Shown: positions 7,509 through 17,398, counted from the first letter of the stretch. The stretch: 64,000 nucleotides of DNA from Acidobacteriota bacterium (GCA_017304135.1 JAFLBB010000009.1:28488-92487); one strand, 5' to 3'. Program-made: numbers and translations. The notes: generated by a model from the letters alone, not told the origin.

Positions 7509-8789
7509 ATGCCGTTTGTGTATCCGAACTCCGGCCAGGTGCGTGCCGGAATGGGCCGCCCGCTGGTGATGGGACTGTTTGTGGCGAGTTGCCTGTTGTC
7601 GATTGTCTCGTTCTACACGACGCAGCAGGGCATGGCGCTTTATCTGTCGCCGTGGTTTGCCACGCTGGCGGCGCTGGGCGTGCAGGTGTCGCTTGTGCTG
7701 GTGGCGTGGCTGGTGGGCTTTCAGCGTAGCGGGCGGACGCTGCTGACGGTCGTCTATGTCATTACGGCGGTGGTGTCGATCGCCTTCTCCTACGTGAGCC
7801 TGTACAACTGGTTTGCGGCGCGCGAGCGGCCGGCGGTGGTGCAGCGCGGGCTGTATGACGAGTTGAACGGCATCGCCGCGTCGGCGGGACAGAGGCTGAA
7901 TGAGACCACAAGCAAGGCGCGGCACTATGTGGTGGCGCTGGAGGAGATGACCGGGGCCGAGAAGCGGCACGGGCACATTTCGCAGGCTCCGGACGCCGAC
8001 CCGGCGCTGCAGGCGATTCGTGAGAGCGTGGCGCGGGAGGCGCAGGCGATCGGGGCGGCGTATCGTGAAGGCTCGGGCGAAGGGGCGCGGTACACGGCCT
8101 TTGAGCGGCATACGAAGCTGATGAAGCAGTCGCTGGCGGAGTTGCAGGCGGGCGAGCGGGCGCTGGCGGCGTGGCGCGCCGAAGCGCGGCCCGACCACGC
8201 AAGCGAGCAGCAGATCCGGCGCTTCAACGCCATGTACGATTCCCTGCCCTGGGCGACGATGGACCAGCTTGCGGCCACGGCCACGCCACGGCCCATGCCG
8301 CCCTCGCTGGCGCGCTTCGTCGACCGTGCCGGAAGCAGCCAGGAAGACCTGATGTCTGCCTTCCAGGAGCTGTTCGCCGCACCCACCAGCCGCCACCTGT
8401 TTTCGCTCGCGCTGGCGGCGTTCATTGACGTGATCGTGTTCCTGCTGGCTTTTGCCAGCGGTCCGTATTTCTACGGCGCCACCGAGGAGCGGATGTGCGC
8501 GGCCGGGGCGGCGCTGGATGCGAACGAAGAGCAGGTGTTCGTGCGCGAATTGCTGCGCAAGATGAGGCCAAGCGGCCAGGGGCTGGCGCGCGTGGATTCC
8601 TCGGCGCTGACGCCGGGCGAGCAGCAATATTGCCTGGCCATGGCGCAGCGCGGGCAGGCGGTGGTGGAAGATGCGGCCGAGGGGCCGGCGTATCTGCTTG
8701 ACCGCGAGGTGCACGAACGGCTGATGGAGTCGCTGGCGCAGCGCGGGCTGCCGTTGCGGGCGGCGAGCCGGAGCGCGGCGGCGGGGTGA
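7509..8789 (+). CDS. unknown four-helix membrane protein
   Basis: I do not recognise this family. The 426-residue protein has three N-terminal transmembrane helices (about residues 18-38, 46-67 and 77-98). A long hydrophilic, mostly helical region follows (about 105-295, A-L-E-E-M-T-G...Q-E-L-F). A fourth helix (about 300-322, L-A-L-A-A-F-I-D-V-I-V-F-L-L-A-F) leads to a C-terminal soluble tail of about 100 residues. If helices alternate, the long middle region and the tail lie on opposite sides of the membrane. The start is fixed by a consensus AAGGAGG. It is transcribed alone, divergent from the YfiT-like gene and convergent with the BON gene. Confidence 0.7.
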   Translation: MPFVYPNSGQVRAGMGRPLVMGLFVASCLLSIVSFYTTQQGMALYLSPWFATLAALGVQVSLVLVAWLVGFQRSGRTLLTVVYVITAVVSIAFSYVSLYNWFAARERPAVVQRGLYDELNGIAASAGQRLNETTSKARHYVVALEEMTGAEKRHGHISQAPDADPALQAIRESVAREAQAIGAAYREGSGEGARYTAFERHTKLMKQSLAELQAGERALAAWRAEARPDHASEQQIRRFNAMYDSLPWATMDQLAATATPRPMPPSLARFVDRAGSSQEDLMSAFQELFAAPTSRHLFSLALAAFIDVIVFLLAFASGPYFYGATEERMCAAGAALDANEEQVFVRELLRKMRPSGQGLARVDSSALTPGEQQYCLAMAQRGQAVVEDAAEGPAYLLDREVHERLMESLAQRGLPLRAASRSAAAG

Positions 8790-8797
8790 GCGGGACA

Positions 8798-8818
8798 GCT
8801 CGCGCGAAGGGCGCGGGC
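8798..8818 (+). terminator. hairpin between convergent genes
   Basis: GCTCGCGC (8798-8805) pairs with GCGCGGGC (8811-8818) with one G-U pair and a 5-nt loop. It lies in the 30-nt gap between the convergent stops at 8789 and 8820. No clear T-run is present. Confidence 0.35.
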
Positions 8819-8819
8819 G

Positions 8820-9107
8820 CTAGGGGGCGTTGGGGTCGACGACGAGTTCGTTGACGACCTTCTTGACGCCCTTCACTTTGCCGGCGATCTTCTCGGCCTT
8901 GCTCTTGGCCTTGTCGCTGCGGATCTTGCCAATGAGGGTGACTACAGCGTCTTTGACGCGGACCTCAATGGCGCCGCCGTTCACCTGAACGTCCTGGGCG
9001 AGCTTGATGCGCACCTGGTCATAGAGGTGGTCGTCGGAGGGCGCGGTTTGCGCCAGAGCGGCCAGCGCGAGGCAGGCCGAGCAGATCAGGATGCGGAGCC
9101 AATTCAT
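8820..9107 (-). CDS. exported BON-domain protein
   Basis: A 95-residue protein with a signal peptide (MNWLRILICSACLALAALAQ) and one BON domain (residues about 28-92: D-Q-V-R-I-K-L-A...V-K-D-A-V-V-T-L-I-G-K-I...V-V-N-E-L-V-V). BON domains bind membranes or lipids in the periplasm and are often linked to envelope stress. Its ATG overlaps the era stop codon (ATGA), so it is the last gene of the phoH-ybeY-CNNM-era transcript. Confidence 0.85.
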   Translation of the reverse strand: MNWLRILICSACLALAALAQTAPSDDHLYDQVRIKLAQDVQVNGGAIEVRVKDAVVTLIGKIRSDKAKSKAEKIAGKVKGVKKVVNELVVDPNAP

Positions 9108-10030
9108 GATTCAATCCCTGAACTTATTTTCTGTGATTCGAGCTCGTTGAGGAAATCGGCGCTGGAGCGCCACTGTTTTTTCACCTTGACGAACAGTTCG
9201 AGAAAAACCTTCTTGGCGAGGCGTTCCTCGATTTGGCCGCGGGCGGCCGTGCCGATTTGTTTCAACATGGCGCCGCCTTTGCCGATGATGATCGGCTTCT
9301 GGCCTTCGCGTTCGACGTGGATGGCGGCGGCGATGTGGGCGCGGCCGGGCGATTCGTCCCACTTCTCGATGAGCACGGCGACCGAGTGGGGCACCTCCTG
9401 GCCGGTGGAGAGCAGCACCTGCTCGCGGATGAGTTCGGCGGCGAGGAAGCGCATCGGCTGGTCAGTGAGATAGTCGGGCGGATAGTATTGCGGGCCCTTG
9501 GGCATGCGCTTAACGATTTCGGCGAGCAGTTCGGCGCAGCCCTCGCCGGTGGCCGCCGAAACGGGGAGGAAGGCCGCAAACGGGTGGGCATTGCCGTAGG
9601 CGTCGAGCAGGGGGATCAGCGCGGCCTTGTCGCGCAGCAGGTCGATTTTGTTTAAAACGAGGAGGGTGGGGATTGTCTCGCCGGCGAGGAGCTTGAGGTG
9701 ATCGCCGCCGCTTTCGGAGAAGGGCAGCGAGGCGTCGGCGAGCCAGATGAGCAGATCCTGTTCGCGCGTGGCGGAGCGCACGGCGTCCATCATTTTCTGG
9801 TTGAGCAGATTCCGGGGCTCGTGCACGCCGGGGGTGTCGAGAAAGATGATCTGGGCCTGGGGCAGGGTGAGCACGGCCTGGATGGCGTCGCGCGTGGTTT
9901 GCGGCTTATCGGCGACGATGGCGAGCTTGGTGCCGGCAAGGTGGTTGAGCAGCGTCGACTTGCCGGCGTTGGGGCGGCCGAGGATGGTGACAAAGCCGGA
10001 GACGTGTTTAGGCTTGCGCTGTCTGGCCAT
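9104..10030 (-). CDS. era: GTPase Era
   Basis: The 308-residue product has all Era motifs: G1 G-R-P-N-A-G-K-S, switch T-T-R-D, G3 D-T-P-G, G4 N-K-I-D and G5 S-A-A-T-G-E-G. A C-terminal KH domain has I-I-I-G-K-G-G-A-M-L-K. Era binds the 3' end of 16S rRNA and matures the 30S subunit. The ATG at 10030 follows AAGGAG and a longer upstream frame lacks conserved residues, so this start is preferred. It overlaps the end of the CNNM gene by 23 bp and its own stop overlaps the BON start, which fits co-translation of a conserved operon. Confidence 0.96.
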   Translation of the reverse strand: MARQRKPKHVSGFVTILGRPNAGKSTLLNHLAGTKLAIVADKPQTTRDAIQAVLTLPQAQIIFLDTPGVHEPRNLLNQKMMDAVRSATREQDLLIWLADASLPFSESGGDHLKLLAGETIPTLLVLNKIDLLRDKAALIPLLDAYGNAHPFAAFLPVSAATGEGCAELLAEIVKRMPKGPQYYPPDYLTDQPMRFLAAELIREQVLLSTGQEVPHSVAVLIEKWDESPGRAHIAAAIHVEREGQKPIIIGKGGAMLKQIGTAARGQIEERLAKKVFLELFVKVKKQWRSSADFLNELESQKISSGIES

Positions 10031-11318
10031 TGCGGTCTCCTTCCCGCGGCGCGGCGTCGCCGGGCGGCTGCGGTTCGATGCGGCGCAGGCGGACCTGCGA
10101 GACGCGGCGTTCATCCGATGCGAGCACTTCGATCAGAAGTCCCTCCCGTTCTACTGTCTCATGGGCCTTGGGCACGTGTCCGAGCCACTCGGTGATGAGG
10201 CCGCCGATGGTGGTGGATTCGGTTTCGCCGGGGGCGCGGAAATCGAGCAGGTCGGCAAGCCGGTCCAAATCGAGGTTGCCGCTCATGACGAAGCCGGATT
10301 GGGCGTCGCCGGTGACGTCGGCATCGGGCTCGTATTCGTCGCGGATTTCGCCGAGGATCTCCTCGACCAGGTCTTCCATGGTGGACAGGCCGGCCGTGTT
10401 GCCGTACTCGTCGATGACCATCACCATGTGCGAGCCTTCGCGCTGCATTTCCCGCAGCAGGTCGCCGACGGGCTTGGTTTCGGGCACGAAGCGGATCTTG
10501 CGCATGACGTCGCGCACATGGCGCGTGGAGCGATCGCCGTATTCCACCTCGAAGACATCGCGGACGTGGACGAAGCCGGCGACGCGGTCGATGGTGGACT
10601 GATAGACGGGGATGCGCGAATACTGTTCGCGGATGATGAGCTGGCGCAACTCCTCGATGGTGGAATCGACCTCGATGGCGACGATGTTGGGGCGTGGGGT
10701 CATCACTTCGCGCACGGTTTTGTCGCCGAACTCGACGACGCTGCGGATGAGCTGGTGGTCCTCTTCGGCTATGATCCCCTCTTCGGTGCCCGCTTCGATG
10801 AGGGCTTCGATCTCCTCGGCCGGGGTGGCGCTGTCTTCCTTGGTCTCTTCGGGTTCGTTCAGCTCGGCGAGGGACTGCAGAAAGGTCATGGCGCCCATCA
10901 GGGGGCGGGTGAGGGTGGCGCAGAGGGCCAGCAGCGGCAGCGTGGGAAGGAGCCAGCGGCCGGAGGTTTTGGTGAGAGCCAGGTGAGGGAGGATGTGAGC
11001 GAAGGTGACCATGAGGACCCAGCTGATGGCGGCGGCTTCGCCGACAGCGCGCCAGTTGAGCGGCTGGCCGTGGGTGGTGAACATGAGGACGCTGAAGCCG
11101 GCCATGAGCAGGAGGGTGTGTTTGACGACGGAGAAGACAAAAGCGCCCTGGTCAAGGCGCAGGCCGAGCTTGGGCTCCAGATAGTCGCGAAACCAGGTAA
11201 GCGATTCGGCGTCGCGCGAACGCAGGCGCATGCCGGCGGCGTAGAGCAGGTGGACAAAGGCCGCCGGCAGCAGCAGGATGCACAGGAGCGCGGTGAGCAA
11301 GAGTGTGGCGAGTGTCAT
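10008..11318 (-). CDS. CNNM/CorC-family membrane transporter-like protein
   Basis: A 436-residue protein (from ATG 11318) with an N-terminal DUF21-type membrane region of three to four helices (about residues 1-150). Two CBS domains follow (about 195-310, V-R-E-V-M-T-P-R-P and Y-S-R-I-P-V-Y), then a C-terminal CorC/HlyC domain (about 345-420, S-G-N-L-D-L-D-R-L). Such proteins are implicated in Mg2+/Co2+ efflux; the gene order phoH-ybeY-ybeX is widespread. A longer start at 11363 would overlap ybeY but adds no conserved sequence. No clear ribosome site precedes 11318, so translation may be coupled to ybeY, whose stop is 13 nt upstream. Confidence 0.85.
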   Translation of the reverse strand: MTLATLLLTALLCILLLPAAFVHLLYAAGMRLRSRDAESLTWFRDYLEPKLGLRLDQGAFVFSVVKHTLLLMAGFSVLMFTTHGQPLNWRAVGEAAAISWVLMVTFAHILPHLALTKTSGRWLLPTLPLLALCATLTRPLMGAMTFLQSLAELNEPEETKEDSATPAEEIEALIEAGTEEGIIAEEDHQLIRSVVEFGDKTVREVMTPRPNIVAIEVDSTIEELRQLIIREQYSRIPVYQSTIDRVAGFVHVRDVFEVEYGDRSTRHVRDVMRKIRFVPETKPVGDLLREMQREGSHMVMVIDEYGNTAGLSTMEDLVEEILGEIRDEYEPDADVTGDAQSGFVMSGNLDLDRLADLLDFRAPGETESTTIGGLITEWLGHVPKAHETVEREGLLIEVLASDERRVSQVRLRRIEPQPPGDAAPREGDRNGQTAQA

Positions 11319-11331
11319 GGGGGCTAAGGGG

Positions 11332-11817
11332 CTACCGCGCGCCTGTGCGCGCGGAGCGTTCAATGAGCCCGGCGGGCAGGCCGAGCTTGCCGCGCCAGCG
11401 GGTTTCGGCGCGGCGCATGCGTCCCTTGTCGGTTTCGTGGTCCATGCCCATCAAGTGGAGAACGCCGTGGAGCATGAGGATGGCGATCTCTTCTTCCAGG
11501 GTATGGCCATTTTCGCGGGCCTGCAGGCGGGCGCGCTGGCAGCTGATGGCAAGTTCGCCGAGGCCGGCATCGGGAAGGAACTGCGCCAGCCCGCGCGGCA
11601 AAGGGGCGGCGGGGAAGGAGAGCACATCGGTGGGCTCATCCTTCCCGCGCCAGGTGCGGTTGAGGACGCGGACTTCGCCGTCGCCGGTGAGCAGACAGGT
11701 GAAGGGGCGCCCGCCGGCGACCTCCGCCATCAGGCGCCGGGCGAACTGATGCAGGGGTGTACGGCGCAGGCGCGAGGGCGTGCGCGCAAAGACAAGAAGA
11801 CTGGGAGGGTCGGGCAT
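11332..11817 (-). CDS. ybeY: endoribonuclease/rRNA maturation factor YbeY
   Basis: The 161-residue product has the UPF0054 zinc site H-G-V-L-H-L-M-G-M-D-H (H-x3-H-x5-H) near residue 115-126 and the upstream L-N-R-T-W-R-G-K-D-x-P-T-D-V-L-S-F-P motif. YbeY takes part in 16S rRNA 3' processing and ribosome quality control. It starts 4 nt after the phoH stop and precedes the CNNM gene, the usual order. Confidence 0.95.
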   Translation of the reverse strand: MPDPPSLLVFARTPSRLRRTPLHQFARRLMAEVAGGRPFTCLLTGDGEVRVLNRTWRGKDEPTDVLSFPAAPLPRGLAQFLPDAGLGELAISCQRARLQARENGHTLEEEIAILMLHGVLHLMGMDHETDKGRMRRAETRWRGKLGLPAGLIERSARTGAR

Positions 11818-11821
11818 GCCG

Positions 11822-12871
11822 TCAATGAGTGGAAGGCGATTCAGGCGCGGAGGCGTCTTCGGCGGCGGGCGCGGCCAGCTTCGGCGGCGGCTCGGTCCAG
11901 CGCAGCGACATCTGCCGGCTCAAGCCGGTGGCTTCCTGGTAGCGGTCGTAGGCGCGGATGATTTTTTGCACGAGGGTGTGGCGCACGACGTCGCGTTCGT
12001 CGAAGTAGACGAAGCGGATTTCGTCGATGCCGCGCAACACCTCCATGGCTTCGAGCAGGCCGCAGCCGCGTCCCACGGGCAGGTCGATCTGCGTGATGTC
12101 GCCGGTGATCAGCATCTTCGAGTTGAAGCCCTGGCGCGTGAGCACCATCTTCATCTGCTCGGGCGTGGAGTTTTGCGCTTCGTCGAGGATGATGAAGCTG
12201 TCGTTAAGCGTGCGGCCGCGCATGAAGGCGATGGGAGCCACTTCGATGACGTTGCGCTCGAGGTATTTCTCCACCTTGTCAGCGTCGAGCATTTCAAAGA
12301 GGGCGTCGTAGAGCGGGCGCAGGTAGGGGTCGATCTTTTCCTGCAGCGTGCCGGGCAGGAAGCCGAGCTTTTCGCCGGCTTCGACAGCGGGGCGGGTGAG
12401 AATGATGCGGCTCACCTGCTTGTTGAGCAGGGCGTTGACGGCCATGGCAACGGCGAGATAGGTTTTGCCGGTGCCGGCCGGGCCGATGCCGAACACGAGG
12501 TCGTGCCTTTCGATGGCATCGAGGTAGATGCGCTGGTTGACCGTTTTGGGCGTAACCACCTTTTTGCCAAAGGTGCGCTGGCGGCCGCTGTCGATGAGCG
12601 ATTTGAGTGAGGTGGAGGCGTCGATGGTGACCACGCGCAGATAGCTGTTGAGGTCGCCGTTCTGGAAGATGTGGCCGCCTTCGACCAGGGCCACATAGTC
12701 AGACAAGATTCGCTCGGCGCGTTCCACGTCGGGGGCCTCGCCGTCCAGCTCAAGCGAGTCCTCGCGCAGGCGTGTGCGAATGCGGAGGTTGGTCTCCAGA
12801 AGCCGGATGTTCTCGTCTTTGGTCCCGAACAGGGATTCGATGCCACGGCTGATGCGTACGCTGGTTTTCAT
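11822..12871 (-). CDS. phoH: PhoH-family ATPase (YbeZ type)
   Basis: A 349-residue PhoH-like ATPase with Walker A G-P-A-G-T-G-K-T, Walker B F-I-I-L-D-E-A-Q-N and the T-G-D-I-T-Q-I-D-L-P motif. The N-terminal region (L-R-I-R-T-R-L-R-E-D-S-L-E-L-D-G) is the small RNA-binding-like domain of this group. It is thought to act with YbeY in RNA metabolism. I chose ATG 12871; a GTG frame from 12943 adds 24 unconserved residues. Transcription probably starts near 12977 from the promoter at 12984-13011. Confidence 0.9.
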   Translation of the reverse strand: MKTSVRISRGIESLFGTKDENIRLLETNLRIRTRLREDSLELDGEAPDVERAERILSDYVALVEGGHIFQNGDLNSYLRVVTIDASTSLKSLIDSGRQRTFGKKVVTPKTVNQRIYLDAIERHDLVFGIGPAGTGKTYLAVAMAVNALLNKQVSRIILTRPAVEAGEKLGFLPGTLQEKIDPYLRPLYDALFEMLDADKVEKYLERNVIEVAPIAFMRGRTLNDSFIILDEAQNSTPEQMKMVLTRQGFNSKMLITGDITQIDLPVGRGCGLLEAMEVLRGIDEIRFVYFDERDVVRHTLVQKIIRAYDRYQEATGLSRQMSLRWTEPPPKLAAPAAEDASAPESPSTH

Positions 12872-12983
12872 GCGGGAAAGAGGGACTTCACTCCACAGGG
12901 CGGACGGCGATTCGGGGGTAAGGCAAGGAAGGCGGTGATACACAACACGCGAGCGCGTGCAGGTGTAGGGAACATCTAACCGG

Positions 12984-13011
12984 AGTATAGCAGAAGCAAT
13001 GGGGGCGTCAA
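12984..13011 (-). promoter_or_regulatory. sigma70-type promoter of the phoH operon
   Basis: On the minus strand TTGACG (13011-13006) is followed after 16 nt by TATACT (12989-12984), a near-consensus -35/-10 pair. It would give a leader of about 100 nt before ATG 12871. It is the best promoter match in the window. Confidence 0.75.
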
Positions 13012-13025
13012 CGGAATTCGGGGAG

Positions 13026-13051
13026 TCGCGGCGCGCCGGAACGCGCCGCGA
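13026..13051. terminator. perfect 10-bp hairpin in the phoH-metX gap
   Basis: TCGCGGCGCG (13026-13035) and CGCGCCGCGA (13042-13051) form a perfect stem with a 6-nt loop. It lies 9 nt beyond the stop of the minus-strand coding remnant and may be that lost gene's terminator. No T-run follows on either strand. Confidence 0.45.
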
Positions 13052-13059
13052 ACCTATTG

Positions 13060-13143
13060 TTACTGCACGGTTAAGCGCACGGTGACGGGCTGCGAGGCGG
13101 CATGGCCGCGCGGCTTGGGTTGACGGCGGGCCGCTCTGCTAAG
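13060..13143 (-). pseudogene. possible 3' remnant of a TIGR03437-type gene
   Basis: The 320-nt gap between phoH and metX has no complete gene. On the minus strand a frame without a start ends S-Q-P-V-T-V-R-L-T-V-Q-stop, like the C-termini of the TIGR03437 proteins here (for example T-G-V-T-V-A-V-Q-stop). It is then followed by a hairpin. Only about 27 codons remain before an upstream stop, so homology is suggestive, not proven. Confidence 0.3.
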
Positions 13144-13145
13144 CT
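13120..13145 (+). promoter_or_regulatory. possible metX promoter
   Basis: TTGACG (13120-13125) and TAAGCT preceded by TG (13137-13145) sit about 50 nt upstream of the metX start. The spacing (14 nt) is shorter than optimal, so the extended -10 would have to compensate. Confidence 0.3.
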
Positions 13146-13191
13146 AGGGGTTTCTTCATCCGCATATGGCGATGAGGGCGAGTGAAACGGT

Positions 13192-14300
<1,109 letters not shown>

Positions 14301-14304
<4 letters not shown>

Positions 14305-14924
14305 CCGTGCATGTGAAGAAACCGGCGCTGGTGCACGACATCCTCGGGCGCAGCGACTACGCCATCATCAGCGAAATTGTCGAGCCGGAGTCGAAGGTGC
14401 TCGACCTGGGGTGTGGCGAGGGTGAACTGCTGGCGTGGCTGGTGGAGAACAAGCGGGTGCAGGCGCGCGGCGTGGAGATCAGCGGTCCGCGCGTGCAGCG
14501 GGCAATTGCCAAGGGCGTGAGCGTCTACCAGGGCGACATTGAGCAGGGGCTGACGGATTACCCTGACGCGGCATTCGATTATGTGATCCTGAGCCAGACG
14601 CTGCAGGAGACGATGCGGCCGTTGCAGGTGCTGCGCGAGATGCTGCGCGTGGGACGGCGGGGCATCGTGGCGTTTCCCAACTTCAGCCACTGGCGGGTGC
14701 GGTGGTCACACCTGGTGAGCGGCAGTTCGCCGCGCACGCCGAGCTTCCCGCACTCCTGGTACGACTCGCCGAACATCCACTTTGTCACCGTACAGGACTT
14801 CACGGATCTGGCGTCGAAGGAAGGTTGGACGATTGAGCGGAGCATCTTTCTGGCGGGCCATCGCCAGGTGTCGGTGCTGCCGAACCTGATGGCCGAAATG
14901 GCCGTGTTCCAGTTCCGCAAGTAA
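14301..14924 (+). CDS. metW: MetW methyltransferase-like protein
   Basis: A 207-residue class I SAM-dependent fold with [12 protein letters not shown] (motif I), G-V-E-I-S, and [11 protein letters not shown]. The MetW signature [10 protein letters not shown] is present. MetW works with MetX and is needed for full homoserine acylation activity. Its start overlaps the metX stop by 4 bp, so the two are coupled. Transcription ends at the hairpin at 14957-14981. Confidence 0.93.
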
Positions 14925-14950
14925 GTGCGCCGCGGTTTGGGGCGCGCCAA

Positions 14951-14994
14951 ATAAAACGGGCGGCCCCGGTGGAGCCGCCCGATGCATTCGTTTT
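14951..14994. terminator. bidirectional terminator between metW and the DUF2911 gene
   Basis: CGGGCGGC (14957-14964) pairs perfectly with GCCGCCCG (14974-14981). It is followed by TTTT at 14991-14994 on the plus strand and by TTTTAT on the minus strand (from 14956). It serves the two convergent genes. Confidence 0.8.
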
Positions 14995-15004
14995 GCGCGC
15001 CCGG

Positions 15005-15553
15005 TTAGTGCATCTGCACGGGCACGGTGGCCACGGCGTCGTCCCAGGCGACCTTCAACGTGCGGTCGTTGCCGGCGCCTTCGATGGTGATGGTGAGCTG
15101 CTCGGCGGGCGAGGAGGCCTTGGCGAGCTTCATCGCGGTGCGGCCGTAATCCTGGTCGGCCTTGTAGACGGTGCCCCACTGGCCGGTCTGCTTGCTGATG
15201 ACCAGCGTCCATTCCTTTTCGCCGGGAATGGCATAGAGAGTGTACTTGCCGGCCACGACGTGGAGCGGCCCGATCATCATGTCGGCGCCGAGTTCGAGCG
15301 TGGTGGCTTCATCGGCGCCGAGGCGCCAGACCTTGCCGAAAGGGATCGTCTGTCCGAAGATGACCCGGTTCTTCTTCGCGGGCCGGCCGTAGGTGATGGC
15401 GACGCTCTTGCCGCCCATGTTGTACGTGGTGGTGACGTGGGGCGAACCGCCCTTGCCGGGGTGGACCTGCTTGGTCTCTTGCGCGCTGAGGATGCCGGCA
15501 ACGGCAAGCGCCACGAGAGACACACCTGCGAACATTTGGCTGAGTTTGTTCAT
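15005..15553 (-). CDS. exported DUF2911 protein
   Basis: The 182-residue product has a signal peptide (MNKLSQMFAGVSLVALAVAGILSAQ). It then covers a whole DUF2911 domain: S-P-H-V-T-T-T-Y-N-M-G-G-K-S-V-A-I-T-Y-G-R-P, W-R-L-G-A-D-E-A-T-T-L and W-G-T-V-Y-K-A-D-Q-D. The family is common in Acidobacteria and Bacteroidetes and has no known activity. The start at 15553 has a GAGG site 9 nt upstream and lies 11 nt after the phosphodiesterase stop, so it is the last gene of that minus-strand run. Confidence 0.85.
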   Translation of the reverse strand: MNKLSQMFAGVSLVALAVAGILSAQETKQVHPGKGGSPHVTTTYNMGGKSVAITYGRPAKKNRVIFGQTIPFGKVWRLGADEATTLELGADMMIGPLHVVAGKYTLYAIPGEKEWTLVISKQTGQWGTVYKADQDYGRTAMKLAKASSPAEQLTITIEGAGNDRTLKVAWDDAVATVPVQMH

Positions 15554-15564
15554 GGGAGTTGACC

Positions 15565-17388
15565 TCACTGCGATTGTAGCGGACTTCGCCCGCTGGCCTG
15601 CGCGGGCGGGGCGATGTTTAACAAGTCTGTGAGGAGGGGGGCGACATCGATGGCACGCAGGGGGGGCGCGTTGGCGGGCAGTTGCAGGCGCGGGCCGGCG
15701 GCGAGGAAGAGCGAGCGCATGTCGTCGCGCAGGGGAAAGCCGCCGTGCTGGCCGGTGGGCATGGCGCGGGTTTCGATGACCGGGCCGTTGAAGGTGGCGT
15801 TGAGATAGTAGCCGGGGGCGGGGTCGGCGCAGAGGTCGGCGCCGGCTTCGCCGCCGAAGCCGAAGCGCGCGTTGTCGGCATCGGTGGAGTAGAAGGCGGT
15901 GAAGACGGGCTGGCGGGTGTCGGGGTCGCGCAGGTCGCCGAGCACGCGGCGGAGGGTGGCGAGGATGGTCGCGCGCTCGCCGGTGGGGACGATGCCGCCG
16001 CGCCAGTCGCGCGTGTTCACGACGAAGCAGTTGTAGATGCCGGAGAGCTTGGAGAGGCGCTCGTCGAGGCGGCCATTGGCGGCGCGGGCGACGAGGCCGG
16101 CGCGCTCGAGCGGCAGATAGTAGCGGATGTCCTTTTCCACGGCCCCCATGCCGTGATCGCTGACGAAGAGGATGGAGTCGGCGGGCCCGATGGAATCGAT
16201 GAGGGGCTTCAGCGCGGCGTCAAGGGCTTGATAGATCCAGGCGCGGGCGGCTGCGATCTTTGGATTCGTGGCGGCGAGGGCGAGCCAGGCGTGGTCGGAG
16301 TGGTCGGGATAGCTGAAGTAGCCCATGTGAAGGCGCGGCTGTGCGTTGCGCCAGACCCATTCCTGCAAGCGGCCCTGCTGGCGAATGGCGAGTTCGTCGA
16401 GCTCGAGCGTGCGGCGGAGCGCGATGTCGTCGAGCGGCGAGCCGAGCGCGGAGCCGTTGCCGATGACGCCTCCGGCTTCGCGCAGGATGCGAGTGCGCAT
16501 GGCTGGCGCGGCGGCATCGAAGACGCCCAGTTCTTCGGCGGCGCTGCGCAGGAGGGTGAACGACGAGCCATCGGGCGAGACATCGAAGAGGCGGAAGTAG
16601 ACCACGGCAACAGGAGGCTCGCCGAGGGGGAGTCCGGGGCTGAAGTGGCGGGCGAGCGGACGGTTGAGGGGAGGCGCGGATTCCAGCGGCGCGGCCCAGG
16701 CGCGGACACGCGGTGTGCTGAGCTCGACGGCGGCGTCGAAGTGGTCATAGGCATCCGGCTTGGAAGCGCCAAGCGAGCCGTGGAACGCAAGGTCGCCATC
16801 CTGCCAGAAGAAACAGCGGCGCGGCTTGCGCGAGGGCTCGAGTTCCGGTTCCCAGCCTTCACACGGGATGGGGATCATGTCCTTCGCCGTGAGCAGGCGG
16901 TTGGGGCCGAGGCGGCGCGTCTGGTAGTGGTTGATGACGGTGAGCGGCGCTCCGGCGGGGGCGATGGAGGGCAAAAACGGATAAGTTGGTACTAAGTTAA
17001 CGGCGGCCGATTTCACGCCCTGGCGGGCGGCGGCCACCCACAGGGGTTCGGCTGTGAGGCCTTCGGCGCGGAAGCCGTTGGCGCGCGCAAAGCTGGAGTG
17101 TTGCGCGCGAGGCGCGATGGGGTGTGAGTTGGCATGCTTGCCGTTGGTGTCACCCCATGTGCCCGTAGCCAGGGCGATGTGGCCGTTGGCGGTGGTGGAG
17201 GGAAAGGCCGGTTGCATGGGGCGGGCCGCACCGCGGGCCAGCACGGATCGCAGCGAGGTCATCCCGCGCGTGGCTTCGTCATCCAGGCGCTGGTAGCCGA
17301 AGCCGTCGAGGCTGATGAGCAGAACGCGTTGCGCCGCGAGCGGGCAGGCGGCGAGGAGGAGCGGCAACAGGAGGCGGGCGAAACCCAT
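15565..17388 (-). CDS. exported alkaline phosphatase-superfamily phosphodiesterase
   Basis: A 607-residue protein with a signal peptide (MGFARLLLPLLLAACPLAAQ) and the type I phosphodiesterase/nucleotide pyrophosphatase fold. Metal and nucleophile sites are visible: L-I-S-L-D-G-F-G, the nucleophile region P-A-F-P-S-T-T-A-N-G-H, Y-P-D-H-S-D-H, V-S-D-H-G-M-G and G-Q-H-G-G. Such enzymes hydrolyse phosphodiesters of nucleotides or lipids outside the cytoplasm. The start at 17388 was preferred over a longer frame from 17571 because of the signal peptide and the 10-nt gap from the upstream gene. The natural substrate is not evident. Confidence 0.88.
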   Translation of the reverse strand: MGFARLLLPLLLAACPLAAQRVLLISLDGFGYQRLDDEATRGMTSLRSVLARGAARPMQPAFPSTTANGHIALATGTWGDTNGKHANSHPIAPRAQHSSFARANGFRAEGLTAEPLWVAAARQGVKSAAVNLVPTYPFLPSIAPAGAPLTVINHYQTRRLGPNRLLTAKDMIPIPCEGWEPELEPSRKPRRCFFWQDGDLAFHGSLGASKPDAYDHFDAAVELSTPRVRAWAAPLESAPPLNRPLARHFSPGLPLGEPPVAVVYFRLFDVSPDGSSFTLLRSAAEELGVFDAAAPAMRTRILREAGGVIGNGSALGSPLDDIALRRTLELDELAIRQQGRLQEWVWRNAQPRLHMGYFSYPDHSDHAWLALAATNPKIAAARAWIYQALDAALKPLIDSIGPADSILFVSDHGMGAVEKDIRYYLPLERAGLVARAANGRLDERLSKLSGIYNCFVVNTRDWRGGIVPTGERATILATLRRVLGDLRDPDTRQPVFTAFYSTDADNARFGFGGEAGADLCADPAPGYYLNATFNGPVIETRAMPTGQHGGFPLRDDMRSLFLAAGPRLQLPANAPPLRAIDVAPLLTDLLNIAPPAQASGRSPLQSQ

Positions 17389-17398
17389 TCCTCGAATT

